Source: Bifidobacterium felsineum (GTDB lineage: Bacteria; Actinomycetota; Actinomycetes; Actinomycetales; Bifidobacteriaceae). From it: a DNA stretch of 64,000 nt. The notes under the pieces were generated by a model that saw nothing but the letters and a program-made list of their open reading frames with translations, ran no database searches and had not been told where the DNA came from. Numbering within the stretch: the stretch's first letter is position 1; each line of letters opens with the position of its first letter. This document shows positions 8,908 through 18,217 of this stretch, in pieces. The DNA lies in contig NZ_PEBJ01000002.1 of NCBI RefSeq assembly GCF_002802915.1, positions 565,675 to 629,674 of the forward strand, read 5' to 3'. The translations under genes and the position numbers were made by a program.

Positions 8908-10959
8908 ATGCGTGGAGAACAGAGCCAACTCACCCGAATGCTTCAGGGCGCACAAACGCGTTTCATCATTCCCGTATATCAACGTAATTACGACTGGAAT
9001 CGCGAGCAATGCGAACGACTATTTGACGATCTCGAAGATGTGGCGCGTCAGCATCGCGAGTCCCATTTCTTCGGCAGTATCGTGTCTCAAGCGGATTCCC
9101 AAGCCCGCCGAATTCTCATCGACGGTCAGCAACGTATTACCACGGTGTACCTGCTGTTGGCGGCGTTGCTGACACAGCTTCGATGCGGTGCCGTCGATGA
9201 CGGCGGAGACGCCAATCTCGAACTTTTCATAAAAGATGAGTATCTCGTTGATCGTTTTAGGAACGACGACAGCAAACTCAAGCTCAAGTTGGTAAAAGGC
9301 GATCAGAACGCCCTCATCAAAGTCATCGACGTCGCAAGTACCGGCAATGGCGAGCTTGACGAGAGCTCGAATGTCACGTCGAATTACCGATATTTCCTGG
9401 ATCGAATCACCAAAAGCGGGCTTGACGCATATTCCATCGAGCAGGCAATAGAAAAACTCGAGGTCATCGACATCAAGCTCGAATCCGGCGACGATGCGCA
9501 ACTCATCTTTGAAAGTCTCAACTCAACCGGATTGGGTCTGAACGAAGGCGACAAGATCCGCAACTACATGCTCATGAATCTCCCACTGGACGAGCAGGAA
9601 GAATGCTACGAACAGTTCTGGAACGTCATGGAGCGTAACACCAATTACGACGTAAGCGGATTCATCCGAGACTATCTCACCATGAAAACCCGCAGAACAC
9701 CTGTCATCAGCCGCGTCTACCCCGCCTTCCAGCAGTTTTCCAGGGGAATCGAACACCGCTCCTTGATGAACGACCTGCTCCGGTTCTCTCGCTACTATGC
9801 TCGTATAACCGGAGTCACGCCCGGAGGCACACGCATCGACGATGCGCTGAAACATCTCCGACTACTCGAAATGAGCGTCATCAACCCGTTTCTTCTGTCA
9901 TTGCTCGAATACTCCGATGATGGAAACATCTCCGATGACGAGCTGGTGAACGTTCTGGACATCATCGAGGATTATCTATTCCGTCGATGGCTATGCAATG
10001 TCGCAACAAACGCACTGAACAAAATATTCGCCGGCCTTCATCATGAGGTACTGCGTGGTGTAAACGAGGGTGCTTCGTATTGCGATTCACTCACCTATGC
10101 ACTGCTCCGAAGGGAAGATAGTGGCAGGTTCCCCCGCGACGACGAATTCCGGCGCGCCTATGACGAACGAAACCTGTACAAGATTAGGCGCATGCGTTTC
10201 TATCTGTATGACCGTTTGGAGAACGGCGATAACGTCGAACGCGTGAACATTGTGGACATGATGGAAAACGGGACGCTATCGGTCGAACACATCATGCCAC
10301 AGTCGCTGTCTCGTCAGTGGAAACAATCTCTCGGCGACAATGCAGACGAAATTCATAATCGGTGGCTTAACCGGATGGGTAATCTGACGCTGACCGGCTA
10401 CAATTCGCAATATTCAAACAGCGAATTCACATTCAAACGTGATTGCAAACACGGGTTCAAAGACAGCGGTCTCAAACTCAACAGATTCGTCGCGGAATGC
10501 GCCGAATGGGATGAAACACAAATAGCTGAACGAAACGAACGACTCTGGCGCCGTTTTCTTGAGCTCTGGCCTTCACTCGACACGTCCTACAAGCCCGCAG
10601 TCGAAGAGCACGAAAGCCACGGACTTGACGACGACTTCGACTTCACGAACAGAAAAATCGCTGCATATACCTTCCAAGGAGCACGCCATACCGTCAAAAA
10701 CTGGGTTGACATGATGAAAGGCGTTCTATCAAGCCTAGTCGAAATTGACTTTGCGGGTTTCCGCTCGGTAGCGTTCTCAGACAAGTTCCCATCCCGGTAC
10801 TTCTCCGATTCACCGCTTGAATACGGATTTGAAGTAGTCCCAGGCATCTGGTTCAACCCCGGATCTGCGACAGCCACCAAACTCGAAACACTAAGCAGAA
10901 TCATCGATAAAATCAACGGAGTAGAGCCATCTGACCTGTCGTTTGAACTATACGATTAA
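8908..10959 (+). CDS. DUF262/DUF1524 protein, GmrSD-like (probable anti-phage restriction factor)
   Basis: The 683-aa protein begins with a DUF262 domain: IPVYQRNYDW at 21-30, FFGSIV, then the DGQQR motif at 72-76, and further on LNSTGLGLNEGDKIRN. A DUF1524 His-Me-finger nuclease domain follows, with EHIMPQ at 460-465 and GNLTL at 491-495. The last ~95 residues (from AAYTFQGARHTVKNW) are a separate module I cannot name. In GmrSD, BrxU and SspE, which combine these domains, DUF262 uses nucleotide and DUF1524 cuts DNA, often of modified phage; the same role here is inference. The ATG at 8908 is preferred over a GTG at 8890 because AAGGAG at 8893-8898 is spaced 9 nt from it. It stands alone, lower in GC, between two diverged repeats. 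Confidence 0.85.
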   Translation: MRGEQSQLTRMLQGAQTRFIIPVYQRNYDWNREQCERLFDDLEDVARQHRESHFFGSIVSQADSQARRILIDGQQRITTVYLLLAALLTQLRCGAVDDGGDANLELFIKDEYLVDRFRNDDSKLKLKLVKGDQNALIKVIDVASTGNGELDESSNVTSNYRYFLDRITKSGLDAYSIEQAIEKLEVIDIKLESGDDAQLIFESLNSTGLGLNEGDKIRNYMLMNLPLDEQEECYEQFWNVMERNTNYDVSGFIRDYLTMKTRRTPVISRVYPAFQQFSRGIEHRSLMNDLLRFSRYYARITGVTPGGTRIDDALKHLRLLEMSVINPFLLSLLEYSDDGNISDDELVNVLDIIEDYLFRRWLCNVATNALNKIFAGLHHEVLRGVNEGASYCDSLTYALLRREDSGRFPRDDEFRRAYDERNLYKIRRMRFYLYDRLENGDNVERVNIVDMMENGTLSVEHIMPQSLSRQWKQSLGDNADEIHNRWLNRMGNLTLTGYNSQYSNSEFTFKRDCKHGFKDSGLKLNRFVAECAEWDETQIAERNERLWRRFLELWPSLDTSYKPAVEEHESHGLDDDFDFTNRKIAAYTFQGARHTVKNWVDMMKGVLSSLVEIDFAGFRSVAFSDKFPSRYFSDSPLEYGFEVVPGIWFNPGSATATKLETLSRIIDKINGVEPSDLSFELYD

Positions 10960-11181
10960 GGGGTTTCTAAAATCCTATCCTCAATAGAAAATCTCTACAT
11001 GGTTCTGATGAGGAGACAACATCGTCTTACCCCCATGTCGGCATCGTCATAGGTATTCTCCAATCAAAAGCAGCAACCCCTAGAACAATACGCACTTTTA
11101 TCAATGCTTATGCAATCCATAAGTTCATGTGTGGCACTATTTACTCCAACGGGTGTTTTTATCGGGTTATGCCACGCCAAT

Positions 11182-11320
11182 TTGTCACAACTCTTAAGTT
11201 AAACGTTTTACCAATATATCGGAAACATGGCGCATTGCTATAAAACATTGAAATAAAGCCATTTCTAGGCAATGGATACTTATTAGCCAAGGTATCCAAT
11301 TTGGTACGACTCATAGAAAA
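11182..11320 (+). repeat. Diverged direct repeat, copy B, right of the DUF262 gene
   Basis: This is the partner of 8008-8137 in the same orientation. The first 33 bp match at roughly four of five positions and include AGTTAAACGTTTTAC. Further on AAGCCATTT, GATACTTATTA and a block ending in GAAAA recur in the same order. It begins 222 nt after the DUF262 stop. Confidence 0.75.
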
Positions 11321-11444
11321 GGTTGGTTTCACGAAGTTGTGAACAAATTAGAGGCTTCCGCCATGCCAAGAGATCCGGAACTCTACTTAAGCTTCCCGAT
11401 TTCCTCTCCTTGCAGCGAAAACCATACAAACCTTCATATAACGA

Positions 11445-11490
11445 TGATGCCGTTATCCGCAGAAGTATTTCATCTGCGAATAACGGCATC
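11445..11490. repeat. Hairpin with ~18-bp arms
   Basis: The arms GATGCCGTTATCCGCAGA (11445-11462) and TCTGCGAATAACGGCATC (ending at 11490) are complementary with one mismatch, around a ~10-nt loop. No T-run follows on either strand, so a standard terminator is not indicated. Confidence 0.6.
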
Positions 11491-11525
11491 AGCTAACGCT
11501 CCATCAGAGCATTTCATTTCACAAT

Positions 11526-11626
11526 AAATTGAAATGACGTGTGCGACTTCAAGGCGCAGCAGGCGAAGGCGTACGAAGGTACGTCGAGCCTGCTGTAACG
11601 CAGAAGGCGCTCCGTCATTTCAATTT
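11526..11626. repeat. Large nested stem-loop overlapping the guaA stop codon
   Basis: The outer arms 11526-11539 and 11613-11626 are perfectly complementary over 14 bp. Inside are a second helix (CAGCAGGC 11557-11564 with GCCTGCTG 11588-11595) and a third (CGTAC 11570-11574 with GTACG 11579-11583 closing a GAAG loop). The right outer arm overlaps the guaA stop codon. The core differs from the pta/uvrB/folD elements but the layout is similar. It may act in 3'-end formation of guaA mRNA. Confidence 0.7.
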
Positions 11627-13187
11627 ACTCCCATTCGATGGTTGCCGGTGGCTTGGAAGTGCAGTCGAGGACCACGCGGTTGATCTGACGGCATTCGTTG
11701 GTGATGCGCGTGGAGATGGTGGCGAGCACGTCGTAAGGGACACGGGCCCAATCGGCGGTCATGGCATCCTCGGAGGAAACGGGGCGCAGCACGATCGGGG
11801 AACCGTAGGTGCGTTCGTCACCCTGGACGCCAACGGAGTGGACATCGGCAAGGAGTACAACCGGGCACTGCCAGATATCACGGTCGAGACCGGCCTTGGT
11901 GAGCTCTTCGCGGGCGATGGCGTCGGCTTCACGCAGCAGGTCGAGACGCTCCTTGGTGATCTCGCCGATGATGCGGATGCCGAGGCCGGGGCCCGGGAAC
12001 GGCTGGCGCCAGACGATCTCATCGGGCAGACCGAGTTCGGTACCGATGGCGCGCACCTCATCCTTGAAGAGGGTGCGCAGCGGTTCGATGAGTTGGAACT
12101 TGATGTCCTTCGGAAGGCCGCCGACATTGTGGTGGGACTTGATGTTCGCAGCGCCATCGCCACCGCCGGATTCCACGACGTCCGGGTACAGGGTGCCCTG
12201 CACGAGGAACTTGACTTCCTTGCCTCGGGCACCGGCCTCTTCCAGGACCTGCTGCTGAGCTTTTTCGAAAGTGCGAATGAACTTTTCGCCGATGATCTTG
12301 CGCTTGCGCTCAGGCTCGCTGACGCCCTTCAGAGCGGTGAGGAAGTCATCAGCGGCATCGACGGTGATTAGACGAATACCGGTGGCTTCAACGAAGTCAT
12401 GCTTGACCTGCTCGACCTCGCCCTTGCGAAGCAGGCCGTGATCGACGAATACGCAGGTGAGCTGGTCACCGATGGCCTTGTGTACCAAAGCCGCGGCGAC
12501 AGCAGAGTCCACACCACCAGACAGACCGCAGATCACTTCGGCGTCGCCGACCTTTTCGCGAATCTTCTTGACCTGATCTTCGATGATGGAGGATGCATCC
12601 CAGTCGTTAGGCAATCCCGCGCAACGATGCAGGAAGTTCTCGATGAGCTTCTGGCCCAGCGGAGAGTGCTTGACTTCCGGGTGCCATTGCACACCATACA
12701 GTTTGCGGGATTCATCGGCCATGGCCGCAACCGGCGCACCTTCGGTATGGGCAAGTACATCGAAGCCTTCCGGCGCCTGCTCAACGGCCACACCGTGGCT
12801 CATCCATGTGGTCTGCTCAGCCGGGGAATCAGCGAGGATGCCTGCCGCGCTATCAATGGTGGCGCTGGTCTTGCCGTACTCACCAAGAGCGGCCTTGTCC
12901 ACCTTGCCGCCAAGCTCATAGGCCATGACCTGGAAGCCATAGCAGATGCCGAGCACCGGTACGCCAGCATTGAAGACCTTAGTATCTATTGTGGGAGCGC
13001 CGGGTTCGAATACAGAGGCCGGGCCACCGGACAGAATGATTGCCTTAGGATCCTTGGCCAGAATCTCGTCGGCCGGCATGGAATGCGGCACAAGTTCAGA
13101 GTAGACACCGGCCTCGCGGACGCGGCGAGCGATTAGCTGGGCGTACTGGGCGCCGAAATCGACGACGAGCACAGGACCATTTGCCAT
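11625..13187 (-). CDS. guaA: GMP synthase (glutamine-hydrolysing)
   Basis: The 520-aa protein has the usual two parts. The N-terminal class I amidotransferase contains the nucleophile region VLGICYGFQ and the downstream GVQWHPEV His/Glu pair. The C-terminal ATP-pyrophosphatase carries [14 protein letters not shown], followed by the dimerisation domain with [12 protein letters not shown]. It aminates XMP to GMP in purine synthesis. The ATG at 13187 ([15 protein letters not shown]) has AGGGGA upstream; the frame upstream to 13232 is not needed. A long stem-loop overlaps its stop codon. Confidence 0.97.
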   Translation of the reverse strand: MANGPVLVVDFGAQYAQLIARRVREAGVYSELVPHSMPADEILAKDPKAIILSGGPASVFEPGAPTIDTKVFNAGVPVLGICYGFQVMAYELGGKVDKAALGEYGKTSATIDSAAGILADSPAEQTTWMSHGVAVEQAPEGFDVLAHTEGAPVAAMADESRKLYGVQWHPEVKHSPLGQKLIENFLHRCAGLPNDWDASSIIEDQVKKIREKVGDAEVICGLSGGVDSAVAAALVHKAIGDQLTCVFVDHGLLRKGEVEQVKHDFVEATGIRLITVDAADDFLTALKGVSEPERKRKIIGEKFIRTFEKAQQQVLEEAGARGKEVKFLVQGTLYPDVVESGGGDGAANIKSHHNVGGLPKDIKFQLIEPLRTLFKDEVRAIGTELGLPDEIVWRQPFPGPGLGIRIIGEITKERLDLLREADAIAREELTKAGLDRDIWQCPVVLLADVHSVGVQGDERTYGSPIVLRPVSSEDAMTADWARVPYDVLATISTRITNECRQINRVVLDCTSKPPATIEWE

Positions 13188-13644
13188 TGATATTCCCCTA
13201 ACGTTCATTGAGACTTTACGTGGGTTGAACATGCACGATTATCACCGGTCAATACGACAACCCCGACACGCATGAATACCGGCATATTTCTGTGCGAAAA
13301 CCGAACAAGTCACAGGCCTTCACAAAGCCAACACGCCGGTTCCAACCCCAGCAAATCGAACGTAAAATCGAACACAAATGCGCTATTTTCGGCTTTATTC
13401 CGCCATTTTCTGTGCATACTGCCTCAAATTAAATGTTGACAAAGTTAAGGCTTAAACGCACAAATACTGAAATTTCCGCAACAATTTCGAACACACCCGC
13501 AAGAAATCGTTCAAAAGTCGTGTTGTCCTCGTACCATGACGATTGATTGGGAACGGAAAACCTTGGTACCGCAAGGAACTAAGGTCCGCGACCGAACAGA
13601 AATAATCAATCGCACGATTACCGTGCAGGAGTACAGGAGTACAC
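13188..13644. other. Divergent promoter region of guaA and xfp
   Basis: A 457-bp gap between the divergent genes guaA and xfp. A TTGACA hexamer at 13436-13441 may be a -35 box for xfp, but the expected -10 position (CACAAA) is poor. The xfp-proximal part contains an ordered leader structure (13540-13612). No open frame here looks like a gene. Confidence 0.5.
13540..13612 (+). promoter_or_regulatory. Folded leader upstream of xfp
   Basis: CGATTGATT (13540-13548) and AATCAATCG (13604-13612) form a 9-bp outer helix. Between them CCTTG (13561-13565) and CAAGG (13572-13576) form a small hairpin. It would lie in the 5' leader 33 nt before the xfp start. A stabilising or regulatory role is inference. 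Confidence 0.4.
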
Positions 13645-16122
13645 ATGACGAGTCCTGTTATTGGCACCCCTTGGAAGAAGCTCAACGCTCCGGTTTCCGA
13701 GGAAGCCCTCGAAGGTGTTGACAAGTACTGGCGCGCTGCCAACTACCTTTCCATCGGCCAGATTTATCTGCGTTCCAACCCGCTGATGAAGGAGCCCTTC
13801 ACTCGCGAAGACGTGAAGCACCGTCTGGTCGGCCACTGGGGCACCACCCCTGGCCTGAACTTCCTCATCGGCCACATCAACCGCTTCATCGCTGACCACG
13901 GCCAGAACACCGTGATCATCATGGGCCCGGGCCACGGCGGCCCGGCTGGTACCTCCCAGTCCTACCTGGACGGCACCTACACCGAGACCTTCCCGAAGAT
14001 CACCAAGGATGAGGCTGGTCTGCAGAAGTTCTTCCGTCAGTTCTCCTACCCGGGCGGCATTCCGTCCCACTTCGCTCCGGAGACCCCGGGCTCCATCCAC
14101 GAAGGTGGTGAGCTGGGCTACGCTCTGTCCCACGCTTACGGCGCCATCATGGACAACCCGAGCCTGTTCGTCCCGGCCATCGTCGGCGACGGCGAAGCTG
14201 AGACCGGCCCGCTGGCTACCGGCTGGCAGTCCAACAAGCTCGTGAACCCGCGCACCGATGGTATCGTGCTGCCGATCCTGCACCTCAACGGCTACAAGAT
14301 CGCCAACCCGACCATCCTGTCCCGCATTTCCGACGAAGAGCTGCACGAGTTCTTCCACGGCATGGGCTACGAGCCGTACGAGTTCGTCGCTGGCTTCGAC
14401 GATGAGGACCACATGTCCATCCACCGTCGCTTCGCCGAGCTGTGGGAGACCATCTGGGACGAGATCTGCGACATCAAGGCAACCGCCCAGACCGACAACG
14501 TGCATCGTCCGTTCTACCCGATGCTGATCTTCCGCACCCCGAAGGGCTGGACCTGCCCGAAGTACATCGACGGCAAGAAGACCGAGGGCTCCTGGCGTTC
14601 CCACCAGGTGCCGCTGGCTTCCGCCCGCGATACCGAGGCCCACTTCGAAGTTCTGAAGAACTGGCTGGAGTCCTACAAGCCGGAAGAGCTGTTCGACGAG
14701 AACGGCGCCGTCAAGTCCGATGTGACCGCCTTCATGCCGAAGGGCGAGCTGCGCATCGGTGCTAACCCGAACGCCAACGGTGGTCTGATCCGCGACGACC
14801 TGAAGCTGCCGAACCTCGAAGACTACGCCGTCAAGGAAGTCGAGAAGTACGGCCACGGCTGGGGCCAGCTCGAGGCTACCCGTCGTCTCGGTGTCTACAC
14901 CCGCGACATCATCAAGAACAACATGCACGACTTCCGTATCTTCGGACCGGATGAGACTGCTTCCAACCGTCTGCAGGCTTCCTACGAAGTCACCAACAAG
15001 CAGTGGGACGCTGGCTACATCTCCGATGAGGTCGACGAGCACATGCACGTCTCCGGCCAGGTTGTCGAGCAGCTGTCCGAGCACCAGATGGAAGGCTTCC
15101 TCGAGGGCTACCTGCTGACCGGTCGTCACGGCATCTGGAGCTCCTACGAGTCCTTCGTCCACGTGATCGACTCCATGCTGAACCAGCACGCCAAGTGGCT
15201 TGAGGCTACCGTCCGCGAGATTCCGTGGCGTAAGCCGATCGCTTCCATGAACCTGCTGGTCTCCTCTCACGTTTGGCGTCAGGACCACAACGGCTTCTCC
15301 CACCAGGATCCGGGTGTCACCTCCCTGCTGCTGAACAAGTGCTTCCACAACGATCACGTCATCGGCATCTACTTCGCCACCGATGCGAACATGCTGCTGG
15401 CCATCGCCGAGAAGTGCTACAAGTCCACCAACAAGATCAACGCCATCATCGCTGGCAAGCAGCCGGCTGCCACCTGGCTGTCCCTCGATGAGGCTCGCGC
15501 CGAGCTCGAGAAGGGTGCTGCCGCTTGGGATTGGGCTTCCACTGCCAAGACCAACGACGAGGCTGAGATCGTGCTTGCCGCTGCCGGCGATGTCCCGACC
15601 CAGGAGATCATGGCTGCTTCCGACAAGCTGAAGGCCATGGGCATCAAGTTCAAGGTCGTCAACGTGGTTGACCTGCTCGCTCTGCAGTCCGCCAAGGAGA
15701 ACGACGAGGCCCTGTCCGATGAAGAGTTCGCTGACATCTTCACCGCTGACAAGCCGGTCCTGTTCGCTTACCACTCCTACGCTCACGACGTGCGTGGCCT
15801 GATCTACGACCGCCCGAACCACGACAACTTCAACGTCCACGGCTACGAGGAAGAGGGCTCCACCACTACCCCGTACGACATGGTTCGCGTGAACGAGATC
15901 GATCGTTACGAGCTGACCGCTGAGGCTCTGCGCATGATCGACGCCGACAAGTACGCCGACAAGATCAACGAACTGGAGGCCTTCCGTCAGGAAGCCTTCC
16001 AGTTCGCAGTCGACAACGGCTACGATCACCCGGACTACACCGACTGGGTGTACTCCGGCCTCAACACCTCCGAGAAGGGTGCTGTCACCGCTACCGCCGC
16101 AACCGCTGGCGACAACGAGTGA
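13645..16122 (+). CDS. xfp: Xylulose-5-phosphate/fructose-6-phosphate phosphoketolase
   Basis: The 825-aa protein is the key enzyme of the bifid shunt. It cleaves fructose-6-phosphate or xylulose-5-phosphate with phosphate to acetyl phosphate plus erythrose-4-phosphate or glyceraldehyde-3-phosphate. Visible landmarks are GPGHGGPAG near residue 93, the thiamine-diphosphate motif beginning [22 protein letters not shown], and the C-terminal XFP domain with [18 protein letters not shown]. Its codons are strongly biased (CTG, AAG, ACC, GGC) as in highly expressed genes. The ATG is preceded by GGAGTACAGGAGTACAC. A strong terminator follows, and pta and ackA lie just downstream, so acetyl phosphate is turned into acetate and ATP by neighbouring genes. 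Confidence 0.98.
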   Translation: MTSPVIGTPWKKLNAPVSEEALEGVDKYWRAANYLSIGQIYLRSNPLMKEPFTREDVKHRLVGHWGTTPGLNFLIGHINRFIADHGQNTVIIMGPGHGGPAGTSQSYLDGTYTETFPKITKDEAGLQKFFRQFSYPGGIPSHFAPETPGSIHEGGELGYALSHAYGAIMDNPSLFVPAIVGDGEAETGPLATGWQSNKLVNPRTDGIVLPILHLNGYKIANPTILSRISDEELHEFFHGMGYEPYEFVAGFDDEDHMSIHRRFAELWETIWDEICDIKATAQTDNVHRPFYPMLIFRTPKGWTCPKYIDGKKTEGSWRSHQVPLASARDTEAHFEVLKNWLESYKPEELFDENGAVKSDVTAFMPKGELRIGANPNANGGLIRDDLKLPNLEDYAVKEVEKYGHGWGQLEATRRLGVYTRDIIKNNMHDFRIFGPDETASNRLQASYEVTNKQWDAGYISDEVDEHMHVSGQVVEQLSEHQMEGFLEGYLLTGRHGIWSSYESFVHVIDSMLNQHAKWLEATVREIPWRKPIASMNLLVSSHVWRQDHNGFSHQDPGVTSLLLNKCFHNDHVIGIYFATDANMLLAIAEKCYKSTNKINAIIAGKQPAATWLSLDEARAELEKGAAAWDWASTAKTNDEAEIVLAAAGDVPTQEIMAASDKLKAMGIKFKVVNVVDLLALQSAKENDEALSDEEFADIFTADKPVLFAYHSYAHDVRGLIYDRPNHDNFNVHGYEEEGSTTTPYDMVRVNEIDRYELTAEALRMIDADKYADKINELEAFRQEAFQFAVDNGYDHPDYTDWVYSGLNTSEKGAVTATAATAGDNE

Positions 16123-16157
16123 TTTCACCACTCAGTGGTTTAGCCTAACGGCTTAGG

Positions 16158-16190
16158 AAAAAGGCTTGGGATTCGTCCCAAGCCTTTTTT
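16158..16190 (+). terminator. Rho-independent terminator after xfp
   Basis: GGCTTGGGA (16163-16171) and TCCCAAGCC (16176-16184) form a 9-bp stem on a TTCG loop, flanked by A-run and T-run (TTTTTT at 16185-16190). It closes the xfp transcript. Confidence 0.95.
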
Positions 16191-16319
16191 CGTATCTGCT
16201 TGTCTTCGGCGCAGCAGGGATTCCTTGAATACATGCGCGGCAATGCAACGAAAACCCAGGTCAGCGCCGGTACAATGATGTGTGGTCCCAATCATGTTGA
16301 TCAAAGGAGACAGACCAAA

Positions 16320-17990
16320 GTGACTGTAACCCGCGTTTATATCGCCAGTCCTGAAGGCGCTAATGGCCGCAACGTCGTGGCCTATGGCGTGCTCAACGCA
16401 CTGACCTCAAAGTACAAGACCATCGTATTCCGCCCAGCGGTATCGAATCATGATGATTTCACCCCGGTGCTACTGTCCGCTTCCAACGCCGGCCTTGGCG
16501 TCGCGCTTTCCACCGGACTTGATGTGCACACCGTACGTGCTGATAAAGAAACCGCGCGAGGCGATATCATCGGAGCTTTCAATGACGCCATGGATGTTGC
16601 CCGAGCGGACGCCGCTCTGATCGTCGGCACGGATAAGTCCCATGTCAATGACCCGACCAGCTACGAATTCAACGCCAATGTTGCCGCTGATCTCAAAGCA
16701 GGCGTATTCCTCGCTGTGTGCACCATCGATCGCTGGCCGCACGAGCTCGATGAAACCGTCAAACTTTCCATCGAGGGTATGGAAGCTGCTGGAAACCGTG
16801 TTCTCGGCATCTTCGTCACCGGCTGCGAAACCCGTCACTCCGTATCCGTCAAGGAGACGTTAGCCAAGTACGGCCTGCCGGTCTGGACGCTGCCGCAAGT
16901 CTCGTTCACTGACGAATCCAACAAAACGCTGGCACTGGAGACCTTCCGCAAGTACGCACCTACCGAAGAGGTTCTCGCAGCTCTTGATGTGGACTTCAAC
17001 CCGCCCACTACCCCGTATGCGTTCCAGTTCGGGCTGCTCGGCAAAGCCAAAAGCAACAAGAAAACCATTGTGCTGCCGGAGGGCGAAGAAGACCGTATCA
17101 TCAAGGCGGCCGATTACCTGCTCGAACGCGAAATCGTCAACCTCATCATCGTTGGCAACAAGGATGCCATTCTGACCCGAGGTAAGGAACTCGGCCTCAA
17201 CTACCTTGAGCGTGCCCGCTTCCAGGCCATGGATGATGAAAACATTCTGAAGCCCATGATCGCCAAGCTGTGCGAACTTCGCGCCAAGAAGGGCATGACG
17301 GAGGAGCAGGCCCGCAAGCAACTGACCGATGCCAGCTACTTCGGCACCATGCTCGTCGTGCTCGGATATGCCGACGGCCTGGTCTCCGGCTCGGTGAACT
17401 CCACCGCCAACACCGTACGCCCGGCACTGCAGGTCATCAAGACCAAGCCCGGTCAGAAGCTGGTTTCCGGCGCATTCCTGATGTGCTTCAAGGATCATGT
17501 GGCCGTGTTCGCCGACTGCGCCATCAATCTGAACCCGGACGCCGAGCAACTATCCGAGATCGCATTGCAGTCCGCGGAAACCGCAAAGGCTTTCGGCCTT
17601 GACCCCAAGGTCGGCATGCTTTCCTACTCCACGCTCGGTTCCGGTAAGGGCCCGGATGTCGACATCGTCGAAGAAGCCACCAAGCTGCTTAAGGACAAGG
17701 CTCCGGATTTGCCGGTGGTCGGCTCCATCCAATTCGATGCAGCCTGGTCCCCCACCGTTGCCGCGACTAAGGCTAAGGGCAATGCCGTTGCTGGCCATGT
17801 CAACGTATTCGTGTTCCCGGATCTGTGCGCTGGAAACATCGCGTACAAGGCCGTTCAGCGCTCCTCCGGCGCTCTGGCGATTGGCCCTGTGCTGCAAGGC
17901 TTGAACAAGCCGGTCAACGATCTGTCCCGCGGCGCCTTGGTGCAGGACATCATCAACACCATCGCTCTGACCGCCATCGAAGCCCAGTAA
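16320..17990 (+). CDS. pta: Phosphate acetyltransferase
   Basis: The 556-aa protein has an N-terminal BioD/P-loop-like region (VYIASPEGANGRNVVAYGVLNAL) and a C-terminal PTA_PTB catalytic domain (KKTIVLPEGEEDRI, FLMCFKDHVAVFADCAIN, VGSIQFDAAWSPTVA, AGNIAYKAVQRS). It is shorter than the ~700-aa enterobacterial enzyme and seems to lack much of the middle DRTGG region. It interconverts acetyl phosphate and acetyl-CoA. I chose the GTG at 16320 because AAAGGAG at 16303-16309 is well spaced; the frame is open further upstream to 16200 without support. A TACAAT at 16271-16276 may be a -10 box. A long stem-loop starts 9 nt after the stop, then ackA. Confidence 0.95.
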   Translation: MTVTRVYIASPEGANGRNVVAYGVLNALTSKYKTIVFRPAVSNHDDFTPVLLSASNAGLGVALSTGLDVHTVRADKETARGDIIGAFNDAMDVARADAALIVGTDKSHVNDPTSYEFNANVAADLKAGVFLAVCTIDRWPHELDETVKLSIEGMEAAGNRVLGIFVTGCETRHSVSVKETLAKYGLPVWTLPQVSFTDESNKTLALETFRKYAPTEEVLAALDVDFNPPTTPYAFQFGLLGKAKSNKKTIVLPEGEEDRIIKAADYLLEREIVNLIIVGNKDAILTRGKELGLNYLERARFQAMDDENILKPMIAKLCELRAKKGMTEEQARKQLTDASYFGTMLVVLGYADGLVSGSVNSTANTVRPALQVIKTKPGQKLVSGAFLMCFKDHVAVFADCAINLNPDAEQLSEIALQSAETAKAFGLDPKVGMLSYSTLGSGKGPDVDIVEEATKLLKDKAPDLPVVGSIQFDAAWSPTVAATKAKGNAVAGHVNVFVFPDLCAGNIAYKAVQRSSGALAIGPVLQGLNKPVNDLSRGALVQDIINTIALTAIEAQ

Positions 17991-17998
17991 GTGTTGAC

Positions 17999-18085
17999 GT
18001 GAGGGGTTGAGGGTTGTGATGCTGAACACACTCAAGGCCGTTCGGCCAAGCCTACGGTTCAGCATCACAACCCTCAACCCCTCAC
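17999..18085. repeat. Long stem-loop element, copy 1 (after pta)
   Basis: The arms 17999-18026 and 18058-18085 are perfectly complementary over 28 bp. The 31-nt loop starts with CACACTCAAGGCCGTTCGGCC, whose GGCCG/CGGCC forms a small hairpin. The same loop start occurs in the elements at 36514-36639 and 41303-41433, but the arms here are different. This copy lacks the second inner hairpin. It lies between the pta stop and ackA. Confidence 0.9.
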
Positions 18086-18217
18086 TGCATATTGCATAAC
18101 ATCAGTCCGCCACAATCACATGCAGTAGCACGTTTTGTAGCAAGTAGCGAGTAATCTAATCTTCGGTAACCCGCGTATTCGCGGGACTGAAACATATCAC
18201 AATGGAGGATGCCCACA

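Larger units (their letters stand above)
10960..11624. other. Gene-free stretch between the DUF262 gene and guaA
   Basis: About 660 bp without a convincing gene. It holds repeat copy B (11182-11320), an 18-bp-armed hairpin (11445-11490) and the large stem-loop that overlaps the guaA stop. No clear terminator follows the DUF262 gene. Short open frames here lack ribosome sites. Confidence 0.6.

Noticed and set aside
13618..16131. An 837-codon open frame antisense to xfp
   Set aside because: It has low-complexity Val/Gly/Asp-rich sequence, no family character and no ribosome site. It results from the extreme codon bias of xfp. Similar long antisense frames opposite glmU, pyk and rpsA were rejected for the same reason.
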